Below, in pieces: positions 25,401 to 37,400 of a DNA stretch of 64,000 nt. The stretch spans positions 7,076,501 to 7,140,500 of the forward strand of contig JAXRKN010000044.1 of the NCBI GenBank assembly GCA_038502055.1. The letters are read 5' to 3'. Within the stretch, counting starts at the first letter, position 1. The number at the start of each line of letters is the position of its first letter. The notes beneath the pieces were generated by a model. The model did not search any database and had not been told where the DNA came from. It worked only from the letters and a program-made list of their open reading frames with translations. This stretch comes from Tanytarsus gracilentus (taxonomy: Eukaryota; Arthropoda; Insecta; Diptera; Chironomidae). The position numbers were made by a program, and so were the translations under genes.

Positions 25401-28400
25401 CCCGCTTCACCAAATTTTCCGATTTGACATCAAGAAGAAAATCAATCACAAAACTTTTCCCAAAGAAATTAATTTCCGAAGCCTTTTTGAACTTTTTAGA
25501 ATAAATCTCAAATCACCCGAGTGATGCTTCGAGGTCACGCACAAAGGTCCGAAAGAAATTAATTTCTTCGCCCATTAAGCGGAAAATTTCAAAATTAACG
25601 TTCGTCACTTATTCATTTCAGTCGAGCTACTAATTAATCACATTCCACTTGGTGGATGATCTCGACTGCATGTGAGATCTAAAGAGGAACTCAAAATTAA
25701 TTAACCGATGAGATTAAATGACACGAAATAATTTACATTGTCATTATTTAAAAATCAATGTCGAGTCGCTAAGTGGGCAAACGAATGAGATTAAATAAAT
25801 CACAATTTGAGTGTCACTCGCGTATTTATTTACATGAGATTGAAGTTGAAGAAGAAAGTGCACACGATTTGTGAAAAACAATCAGAGCTACTGATGCGGT
25901 GTTTGCAGTTCATTACTGTCGTCATTTAATGAGAATATTCTTTCATTTATGATCGTAAAATGGATATTCGAGGAGGTCATAAAAAATTCAACGAAAAATT
26001 TTCTTATGACTCATGTGAATGAATGCACGTGAAGCGTTTTTACGTTAAAGAATAAAAATTCGATAATTTTATTTAATTTAATTTTAATTTCTTCTATCAT
26101 CAAGGTTATTTTTTGAAAACCACGCAATAAATAATTTTTTGATATCCTTGGTAGATTGAACAAAAACATGCACATTGTGCAGTTGCAAAATGACTTTCCA
26201 GATCATAAACTTCAAACAATTTTTACTATTTTTCTCGCTCTTTATGTGTGACTATGAAAAGATGCAGCTGATGGCGACGTCTACTGGATTTTATATGTTG
26301 ATTGTATAGAGAAAGATAAAGACTGAGAAGTAAATGTGGTGACGATAAAAATTTAAGATGATTTTTAAAGTTTTTAGATTAAAGAAATTTGAAAATAATT
26401 TTTTTTAGAATTTTTCAACCTTTGAATTTCAATTAAAATCGTGATTTTAGAGCTCCACTATAAATTCAATATTGAAGAATTTAGCTATCAAAAAATCACA
26501 CAAACAACTCAATAATGAACGAACAAGCGGTAAAAAATGAAAGAGGTCACAAAATTCCACAAGAACAGATTGACAAATTGCTATAACAACGATGAGTAAA
26601 GAAAAAAGAGAGGAAAAAATTAATGAAGATGTTGTTGATGAAGAAAGAAAAATGAAAAGCGATGATTGGAGAAATTCTTTTTCATGAGGAATTTGAGAAC
26701 GTCGAGATGACTCATGAGAATCGGTCATTGGCATACTTCTGAAAAGAGTATAATGACATGGAAATGTTCACGTGAGTGACACAATGAAAATTTTTTCTTG
26801 GGCTAGAAGAAAAATTTTGTTTGTTAAGCTTTTGATTAAAAAAATCACTTTGACGGATTTTGCAAAATATAAAAAAGTTTAAAAATATTTTAGTAAATTT
26901 TTATCTTCTAGATTTTCTTCTCAATTCACAAACTTCAACATCTCATCCCTTAATCACCAAAAATCCCTCATCCGACAATCTTTTCAAAACTATTTTTTTC
27001 CCTTCTCAAGTTCTTAACTTTTTTTACTATCTCAGCTTGCTTACGTACGTGTCTCAAGGACATCCTTGAAAATTAGTGATATCCATCATAAAAATCTTCT
27101 GAAACTCGAAGACATAAAAACAAGAAAAGTTTTCTATAAAAGTCAATTTCTTTTTGCGTAAGCAGCTTACGGTGGTGGAGACATTCGAGATGAAAAATAA
27201 GAGGAAGGCAAAAAGCTGATTTTGGACTTTTATGAAGGAGATAAGATTAAAAATATTTATGAAACCTGAAAGAGAGATTTAAATATTTTTTCTGACCTGA
27301 GATGTTGAAAAGCTATGAATTCTCCCTTTAAATCTTTGACACACTTTAAAGATCCTTTTGAGAAAATTAGTTTTCGCTTTCAACTTAATGACTACAACAT
27401 AACTTCCAAACCCTCAAGCTACTCTCGAGTCATTTTTCGATTTTCTATCTTTCCCGTTGAAACTTTAAATCTAATTTTTTTAAACCCATTTTCATCTCTT
27501 TAGCGCTTTTCAATTCACGGTATGATGGAGGAGGAAAATGTGCTGAAACCGCATCAGGAAATTGCAGCACTTTCGTTAGAAGAGAAGCGTTTTCTGTTGG
27601 CTGTTGAACGTGGCGATGTGGCCACTACGAGAAGGTAAATATTTGAGATTAAAAAACTTTTTTTATACTTTAGTTTCATTAACGTGTGTGTCACACATAA
27701 GCGGCGAGTGTTGAACTTTTTTAATGATGATTATGAAAGTGTTAGAAGCACGAGTGAAATGCGTAAATAACCTTGTAAGCTTTCAAGTTAACTTTAACTT
27801 TTAAACACACTAATTTTTAAAATTTAATCTTTTAAAATTCACCGCCATAAAAAGTGTTGACACTGTCACACATCTCTTCATCATCATATTCATTTCATCG
27901 TCAATACAATGAGAAGAGGGAAATTAAATATTTACACGTTTCTGACGCGCCTTCGCGTTATAAATAATTTTCATACTCTCGCATGCGTCACTTTTCCATG
28001 AGTGCACATCATCTCATGTGTATGAGATGAAAATTTAAATTGAAAATGCCAAAAATGAAAATAATTCATTTTGACTTGCGAATGCTTAAAGTGCAGATCG
28101 TTAATTAATATTTTTTTTCGTAATTTATTTACAGAATGCTCCAGAAGGCACAAGAAACGGACTACATCAACCTCAATTGTGTGGATCCACTGGGTCGTTC
28201 GGCATTACTAATGGCAATCGATAACGAGAACTTGGAAATGGTGGAGCTGCTCATAAATCATCGAGTCGATACGAAAGATGCTCTACTTCATGCCATTAGT
28301 GAGGAGTTTGTGGAGGCTGTTGAGGTTCTTCTCGATCATGAAGATTGTTCGCATCGTGATGGTGATCCGCACGTAAGTTCATACGTGATGGGGAGTTTGA

Positions 28401-31400
28401 GCTTTTTTTCTTAATTATCCGAACCATAAAATAAATTTTTTGAACCTACCACAAAAAACCGTTAATAATTTTTTTTGAAAAATCAGAACACACAAATTTT
28501 TGGTATGCTAAAATATTTTCAAATTTAGCAAAGACACATATTTTGTGACCTGAACATTTAAATTTTTTATTAACGGTTTTTTTTGTAATTTTTTTAAAAT
28601 AAATGCCACCAAATTCAAAATTTTTATCCCTCTCTTGCTAATTTTTTTTTCAAACCCTCAACCTTGCGCTAAATGAACGTACCATGACTGGGGTAATTTG
28701 GTGTGAAATTTACACATCACTCTCTGCCTAATGTTACTACCATCACATTACACACTTTCACACAACGATGATGTGTATAGAGCTGGGAAGCATTGCCATC
28801 AGAGACTGCCACATTTACTCCAGGTGAATAATTGTTTAAAATAATTTTTAAAATGGGATTTTATTAAATATATTTTTAAAATTCTCCATCCCTTGACTTT
28901 ATTTCCTAACACCACCAAAAACTGAGCTTAATTGACATTGAACTTGACACCTTAATCCAACTTTTTCTCCTCTTTATTACCCTCAGACATTAGTCCACTT
29001 ATTCTCGCAGCTCATCGAGATAATTACGGTAAGCAATGACGCCTTAAATCTTTGTTATTGCATCTAACGACAAAAAGTTTTCCAATCACTCTCAACAGAG
29101 ATCATCAAAATTTTATTGGATCGCGGATCCATCCTTCCGTTGCCGCATGATGTGAGGTAAATCTGAATTTATAAAGTTATCAAGCGCTTCAATGAAAAGA
29201 GTCAATGAATTTATGGCAGGGATCATAAAAGCTTGAGAAATTTATTTAATGATGAAATTAAAACTTTTCGTTGGTAAAGTGCGAAAATATTAGGAAAAAG
29301 TTTTTTACTACATTTTCAGATTTGAAGATTTATATGAAATTTAAAGTTATGCTTACACTTCATAAAAAAAGAGATCGAGAGCTTTTGGACATTTTGTGGA
29401 TAAATAATTAGGGTTAAAATTAGCAACTTAAAAGGAGAAAAATGCCCATAAAAATATATAAACTTGCTTAAAATTTTTTCAACGACTCAGTAAACTTTTC
29501 AGAAATATTTTTCAACATACAAAATTGTTTAATACAATTTAAAATGAACTTTAGGTCAAGAACTTTAAAAGTTGACATAAAATAAAATCAAAACAAAAAT
29601 CTAATTTTAACTTTTCACCATTTTTTCTTTCTCTTCCCATTAAAAATTATCGCTGTCGCAAAACGAATGAAAAAATGACATGAAAAAATTGTCCAACGAC
29701 GACAAACATCATCTCGACAATTTGCATTATGTGCCACTGTCCAACATTGTTCGTGACAATTTTTCTACGCTCCAAAAATAAATTTGTTTTTGTGTTCGGG
29801 CTCATTAGATGCGGCTGTGATGAATGCGTCACTTCTCGTCAAGAGGACTCGTTACGACACTCGAGGTCCCGCATAAATGCCTATCGGGCTCTCGCCAGTC
29901 CAAGTCTAATAGCTTTATCTTCTAAAGATCCAATTTTAACTGCCTTTGAATTGTCGTGGGAATTGCGACGCTTGAGCTTCCTCGAGCACGAATTTAAGGT
30001 AAGAGAATATTTTCTCTTTAAATATTAGAAATAAATAATTTAAAATCTCAGAATGAATACATGGAACTGCGAAGACAATGCCAAGATTTTGCCACTGCAC
30101 TTCTCGATCACACACGCTCGTCACATGAACTCGAAGTGCTTCTCAATCACGATCCAACCGGACCAGCTTTTGAGCATGGAGAACGGATGCATTTGAATCG
30201 ATTAAAATTGGCTGTCAAACTGCGACAGAAAAAGGTGAGCAAAATATTTTTTTCTTAAAAAATCTTCATTAAAATTGTCAAAACTTCCTCGATTCTGACT
30301 AAAGCCACCGTAAAATTAAATTATTCACTTCGCCGCTCGCATGCTCGGCTTACCTTTAATTAACTTTCAAAGAGCTCAAAAAGTCTTCTCTAATTTGACT
30401 TCCTTCGAATGCAAAAGAAATTAAAATTTATCAAGAAGAGCGAAAGCTATTTAACATGTTACGCTTACACCGCGAGTTCATAAATAAAAAAAGAAATTCT
30501 CGAAAGCTTGTGGAGGGTGAAAAGTGTGAGGATGCTGTTAAGCTTTGGATTTTCATGTAAATTTATTATCCGCCGCTGTTTTTTATGTGAGTTTCACAGT
30601 GTGAAAGCAAAAGGTGGGAAAAAAACCCATTTACACATTCTTTACAATGAAATCTCTCACTTCTAACTGAATTAGCATCATCATCACATTTGTCGTATGG
30701 AAGGAAGAATATAGTGGAAATTTTAATGGAGAAGTTTCGAGATTTAAAGTTAAATATTTAATGTTGGTTAAAATTTATTTATTTTTGAAGATAAAATTAA
30801 TTAAATTCGATACTAAAATTATTTAATTTTCATATCAAAATAATTTTACATCATCATATGTTCACTCTACAGCTGTAACGCCAGCAAATCGACTCTTTTA
30901 TGATTTTAATGCTTAATTTTCATTTTTTATTGCCATAGGGATGTCGTGTGGCTCCCTTATTTTTTTTGATAAACGACATTGATTGTCATAACATCTCACT
31001 GGTTGTTAAATTTCATTCTGTGCAAAAAATTTATGTCAAGAAGTGGTATCGTAACAGCACAATGGAAAAAAATTTTATTACTTTTCCATGTCAACGAGAT
31101 TCTCGGGATGAGAGGGCAGGAAGCTATTTTTCTGTTGATTAAATGAAAAGCTTTGAATGAGGATGAAGAATTCTATTGATATTGTTGAAAGGGGTTTTGG
31201 TTAAAAGATTTGTGGAGCGAGAAAAATAAATTTTAGATTTTTTTAATGTTTTGATTGAAATTTGCAGAAGATCATTGAAAGGCTTTCAAGATCACTCAAA
31301 GTTTTTATTTATCGTTTACTAATCACCTGCTGACAATCGCCTAAATAATCTGAATTTTCCACATAAATTTTACTCATGAACTTAAACAAAATGCTCAACT

Positions 31401-34400
31401 TTAAATTTAATTAAAAATCAATTGAAATTTTGTTATATAAAAAGCTCTTTTTCGTCCTCGCATTATTCAGATAAATTAAAATTGATAATCATTTATATAA
31501 ATTATGACTCGATCTCACAAGAAAGTTTTTGAGCTCATTGCGGAAGGCCATCTTGATTGTACAAAATATACTTGACACACAAATAAAGAATCAGGAAAAA
31601 AACTTTTAAAGCTTTTATGCTTAAAAAAAAGTTTTCATGATGATTGTACAAAAAACTTTTTCCTAAAAATATTCCTCAGTGTTCACCATCTGACACTATT
31701 ATGTCATGATGAAATTCATCGCGTTGATTCATCACGAAATATATTTCTATGAGGAAAATTGGAGTACAATTTAATAATTTTTCCATTCATGTTCGTGCCT
31801 GCGAAACTGGAGCGGGTTTTCTGTTTAAAAGTGCTTTTTTCATAAAGGCGTCACGCAAATAAAATTTCATTTTAAATTTTTTCCTCGTCTTTCAAAAAGC
31901 AGAAAATTTAAGAATTTAATTTTATTTAATAAAAAAATCATTTTGTTTAAATTTTAAAGCAATTCAAAAATTGAATAAAATTTTCAACAAAATTTCTCAT
32001 TTAATTTTTTTTATTCGAACACATTTGAAATATAAGCGAGCATAAAATTATCAATTTCCATTCATATATCAGTCTCACATCGCAAACTTAATCCTCCATG
32101 TTCTTAATAACCCGATTTATTCCAACATTTTTATCGCAACGAGAGAGAAAAGCGTAAAATGGATGAGACAAACGACACAAAATAAAAGCTCCCTTTTCCT
32201 CTTATTTTCTCGTTGCCTTTATTTACGGCAAACGGCGCGTGTTTTGTTAGAAAATGGAAAAGCGGAGAGTTAGGACAATATTTCACTTAGAAACAGCACT
32301 AAATTATCATTTTTATCTCCCTCACTTAAGTTACGTCCAAAAGGGAGAAACTGAAGTGGGTAAATTCTGGTTGTCTAGTTTACAACTCTTTGGGATGCTC
32401 GCACGAGATGTGTCAAAGTTTTCCAAATTATTTTAATGCAAAGAAAAATGCTTTAAAATTTAAAAAACTTTAAATTTTCTTTTCACTCAATAAACATCAA
32501 AATTCGATCATTTATTTAAAATAAATCGACTTTACTCTCTTAAAATATTTTTTTTATTATTTGTTTTCATCTCGTAAAATTTTCACTCCTAATAACCAAC
32601 AAAAAACATAAAAAATATGATATGCGATCTCTTAAAAAGAAATCGTAAAAGCAATTTATTGATTGAGTTGTTTGCGATAATTTTTATCGCCTTCGCAGCA
32701 TGTTCATTCAATATTTTGTACGATGTGAAAGGTAAATGAGAGAAGAACATAAAAAGTCGAGTAAATTCTCGACCTTACACACAAAATGCGATGATATCCG
32801 AGGCGGAAAAAATTCTGTGAGAAATTTAAACAATTTTAATGCTCATGTACACACACACACTCAATGTATGACGTGCATATGTGAGGATAGATGAAAATTT
32901 GCTGACACACATTAAAGTGAGGTCATGAGGAAAATGAAAATTCCTCGAGGCAGATGGAAGAGAAGAAAAAACATGAAATCGATTCGCACACAATTCACTT
33001 TTCAGGTTTGTGCAGTTAAAAGATTGAGTTTGATCGTTTCCGGAGGTTTGTAAACTGTGAAAATACTTTTAAGGGTTTTTATTGTAAATAAAATAATTTT
33101 TTTTGAATATAAAAAAATTAATTTCTTCCCAAACTAAAACTTTTAAATTTTTTCTCTATAATTTGTTGAAAAAGTTTCTCTCTAACTCGGAAGTTCATTA
33201 CCATATCAAAAAGCTGTCTTGAATATTTTTCCTCTTCTATCGTCACACACTGTCGCCCGCTCTCTGTGATTTTAATCGAGAGTGCATAAATTCAAAAGCC
33301 ACAAGTTATGTCATCATGTATCACTAGCATAGAGAAAATTAATGAGTGCGGTTATAAATTTTATCGAGGGCAAAATATTTGAACTTTTTTAAAAGGTTCA
33401 CTTTAAAAACAATTATTTTTGTGATTTTGAATTTACCTTTTTCGTAAACTTTGATCTTAAATATCAAAAGGCTATCCAGCACATGCTGTGTGATCCAAAA
33501 TATATTGCAATGTAAAACGGCCCGAAAACTTTTGCCAATTCATTCTCGATGGAGTCGCATGAATGCTTTTTCTTATCCTTAAAGGCTCTCTTGTGTCGTT
33601 GACAAGAAAATTAAATTTGCATACAAACAGTTAGGCAAAGACGAGATTTGTAATGTGATACTGAGAAATGACTCAAAGATTTGAAAATCAAAGAGAATTT
33701 CTAAGCATGTCAATGAAGTTGGATTTACTTAACAAAATCCATAAATTGAGTCAGCAAAACATCGAAGTTGGAAAATTTGATTTAAACTTAAAAAGAATAA
33801 AATGACAAGAAATAAAAAAATTCAAATTTTCATTGAAAAAAATTAAATTTAAATTTTTATCAATAAAAAACTTTTTAGCGTAACCCACAAAGTGGTGTAA
33901 CGCTTATATGCTCGTGATTCCGTCCGTCCGTCCGTCTGTCCGTCCGTCCGTCCGTCTGTCCGTCCGTCCGTCCGTCTGCACAAGCGAGATCTCGGTCCCT
34001 GGACCAGCTAGAGACTTCTAGTTTTCGCCAGATGGTAGCTCTTAGGGTCTATATGTGCAGGCACTGACTATTTTTTGAGTCATGACCTATGGTCGTGCCA
34101 TGGACGGCCATAACGTCCATTTTTCATACAAATTTTCTCTTATATGGCTTCATGGGTATCGTTGAACTCGTGATTGGACCAGAAATCGATTGGCATTGAT
34201 TCGTAACTTGACCAGGAATCGATTGACATACATGATTTTTCGAGTCGTGACCTATGGTCGTGCCACAGACAGCCAAAATGTCCATTTTTCAGAACTATGG
34301 CTTCATGGGTATCGTTGAACTCGTGATTGGATCAGGAATCGATTGATATAGATGATTTTTGAGGAATGTCCATCATGGCCGGCCAGCAGTGCCACGGACA

Positions 34401-37400
34401 GCCAAAATGTCCATTTTTCAGAACTATGGCTTCATGTATCTCGTTGAACTCGTAATTGGACCAGGAATCGAATGGCATTGATGATTTTTGATGAATGTCC
34501 ATCATAGACGGCCAGTAGTGCCACTGACAGTCAAAATGTCCATTTTTCAGAACTATGACTTCATGGGTATCGTTGAACTCGTAGTTGGACCAGGAATCTA
34601 ATGACATAGACGATTTTTGAAGAATGGTAGAACAGCAAAAGTGTCCGGATTGACTTAAACTCATTTTTTATGCACTTGATTTTCAAACACTGATCTGTTA
34701 CAAGTGGGTTACGCGGCAACACCCACGTGTGGGTTTTGAAACATTTTTATTTATTCATTTCCAGTTTGTTTCTCATCCAAACGTGCAGCAGCTGCTCGCC
34801 TCAATTTGGTATGAAGGTCTTCCTGGATTTCGCAGAAAAAACATGGCCCTACAGTCATTAGAAATTTGTCGAATTGGTATGCAACTCCAAACATTTCCTC
34901 GAACCTAAAAAAATGTTTTCGTTTAATCAACTTCTCAATTTAGGAATAATGTTTCCGATGTTCTCGGTGGCTTATGCAATCGCACCACATTCCCGTTTTG
35001 GACAGACAATGAGAAAGCCATTTATCAAATTCATCTGCCACAGTGCATCGTATTTTACATTTCTGTGTGAGTAAAAGTTATCGAGAATGGCTTGCATAAA
35101 TCTGGAGATTATAGATGCAAGTCATGCCAGAAAATTAGTAATGGAGCTTAGTTAGAGATCAATTAAGACAGACGTTGTGGGTAGAAATTTTTGGAAGCTG
35201 AAAATGTACATGAATAAAATTTTTACTTGACGCTTAAATTCCGTGTTCGACCCTTGATATCTCCATTATTTGCAAACCTCATTGAGTGTGAAAATGAGTT
35301 TGAACGAGTGAAAAAAAACTCTAAAGCAGAGTCAACATTTTATAATTTTTTTCCGACCAGCAGCTGGAAAATTAATTTTTTTACTCTCTTTTTCCTTCTT
35401 TAGTTTTTTTAATGCTCGCATCGCAACGTATTGAAACTGTGATAGACTTTTCCGGTGAACCACAAACAGTCGACGAAGTTCCAACGAAGCGTGGAGCGGC
35501 ACCGACTTTAATCGAGTGGACTATTTTATCGTGGGTTGGTGGTGAGTATAAAAAATGTTGGAGAATTAACCTTAAAAATTGAATTTGTGAAGAAAATGAA
35601 GAAATCAAAATTTCTAAGTGAAAAATCTCTATATTAAGTAAACCTTCGACATACTTTCCATTTCAATCACTCGACACGTTGAAAGTCACTTCCATTGACT
35701 GACATCCATTTCCTTATCCATATAAAACATTTTATTCACTCACTACGTGAACTGATTACAAAAACCAGAAGCTTAAATTACAGCCTAACTACATAAAATT
35801 ATTCAAGTCACATCGTAAAAACAGACTAACTACCGTTTCAATATTCTTCGATCTCTCTCTCGAGAAAAATTCACTAAATACCTTTTTTTCTCACAAGGCA
35901 AAAACACTAAGTTTATAAACCAAACGATTTGTAAAAGGCAAATCGATTTTCACATAATTGGATTCGTATTGACTCTCTCGAGAAAAATTGATCTGACAAG
36001 TGAAGAGAGGTGTGATGTGAAATTAACAGTGGAAAGGACAAGAAATTATGAATTATTTAGATTTTAATTTTTGAAGTTGAGAAACGAGATTTTTAAAAAT
36101 TAAAAATTTAATTTTGGACTTTTTTCAATAAAAATTTATTTTCTACAAAATTTACTCAAAAAATTTAAGCAAAATTTAAATTAAATTTAAAGAATTCAAA
36201 ATTTTTAAAAATAAATTCCATAATTTCTTGACCTCATACAGTGCAAACAATTTTCACATCCCTCTCCCATAAAAGCTCTCACTCTCGAGCATATAAAAAC
36301 TAACATTTGTCATGCTCATTTCCTTCTCATCACATCACAAATCGATTGCATGTAACATTTTCAACATTGATTGAATTATGTCAAATATTTTTTCTCTCTG
36401 TCGACACCCAATTTTTTTATTATTATTTCGACAGGATTAATATGGAGTGAGGTGAAGCAGCTATGGGATGTCGGATTGCAGGAATATGTTCACGACATGT
36501 GGAATGTCATTGATTTTATAACGAATTCATTGTATGTTGCCACTGTAGCACTCCGTGTTGTCTCATATTTCCAAGTAAGTCAATTGATTGCTTTTACCAT
36601 GAGAATTTTTATATATATTCTAATTTAAAAGGTTCAAAAAGAAATGTTAGTTGACCCCGCCGCAGCAGATTTACAGCGTGAACAATGGGACACATGGGAT
36701 CCGATGTTGATAAGCGAAGGATTATTTAGTGCGGGAAATATATTCAGTTCCTTAAAACTCGTTTACATTTTCTCGGTGAATCCGCATTTGGGACCGTTGC
36801 AAGTTTCGCTCAGTCGAATGGTCACCGATATAATTAAGTTCTTCTTTTTATACGTTCTCGTCTTGTTCGCCTTTAGTGCGGGCTTAAATCAATTATTATG
36901 GTGAGATTCAATCAACTTCCCGCACGTGTGAGTCGTTAATCATATCGCCAATCAATATCTAGGTATTATGCTGACTTGGAGAAAAAGCGATGTCCGGAAG
37001 TTACAGTCATGACGGGTAATTTGACATTCACTGGAAACGATCCAAATGCATGCATCGTATGGCGTCGTTTTGCGAAGTAAGTTTTATTGAAAATTTCATC
37101 TTATTCCTCACTTAATTTCCCATCATAGTCTTTTTGAGACAACGCAAACACTCTTTTGGGCGGCATTCGGTCTCATTGATCTCGATAGCTTTGAGCTTGA
37201 CGGTATTAAAATATTCACACGCTTCTGGGGCATGCTAATGTTCGGTTGCTATTCGGTTATAAACATCGTGGTGCTCTTAAATCTCCTCATCGCTATGATG
37301 AATCATTCATATCAGTTGATATCGGTGAGTTTGTTATTTTAGTGAAACCTGCTCGACTCAATGTAAATATATATTCTCTTCTTGTTTTTCCAAATCGTTT

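Larger units (their letters stand above)
19477..27503 (+). other. Large Trpgamma intron between extension exon and ankyrin exons
   Basis: About 8 kb of A/T-rich sequence whose only strong structure is the inverted-repeat element with the 18-bp array (23.3-24.3 kb). The segment 25.4-25.95 kb is somewhat more G/C-rich and could be regulatory; it contains AGGTCA and AAGGTCC seven bases apart. Open frames such as 22,424 plus and 26,447 minus have no recognisable family. No nested gene was found. Confidence 0.5.
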
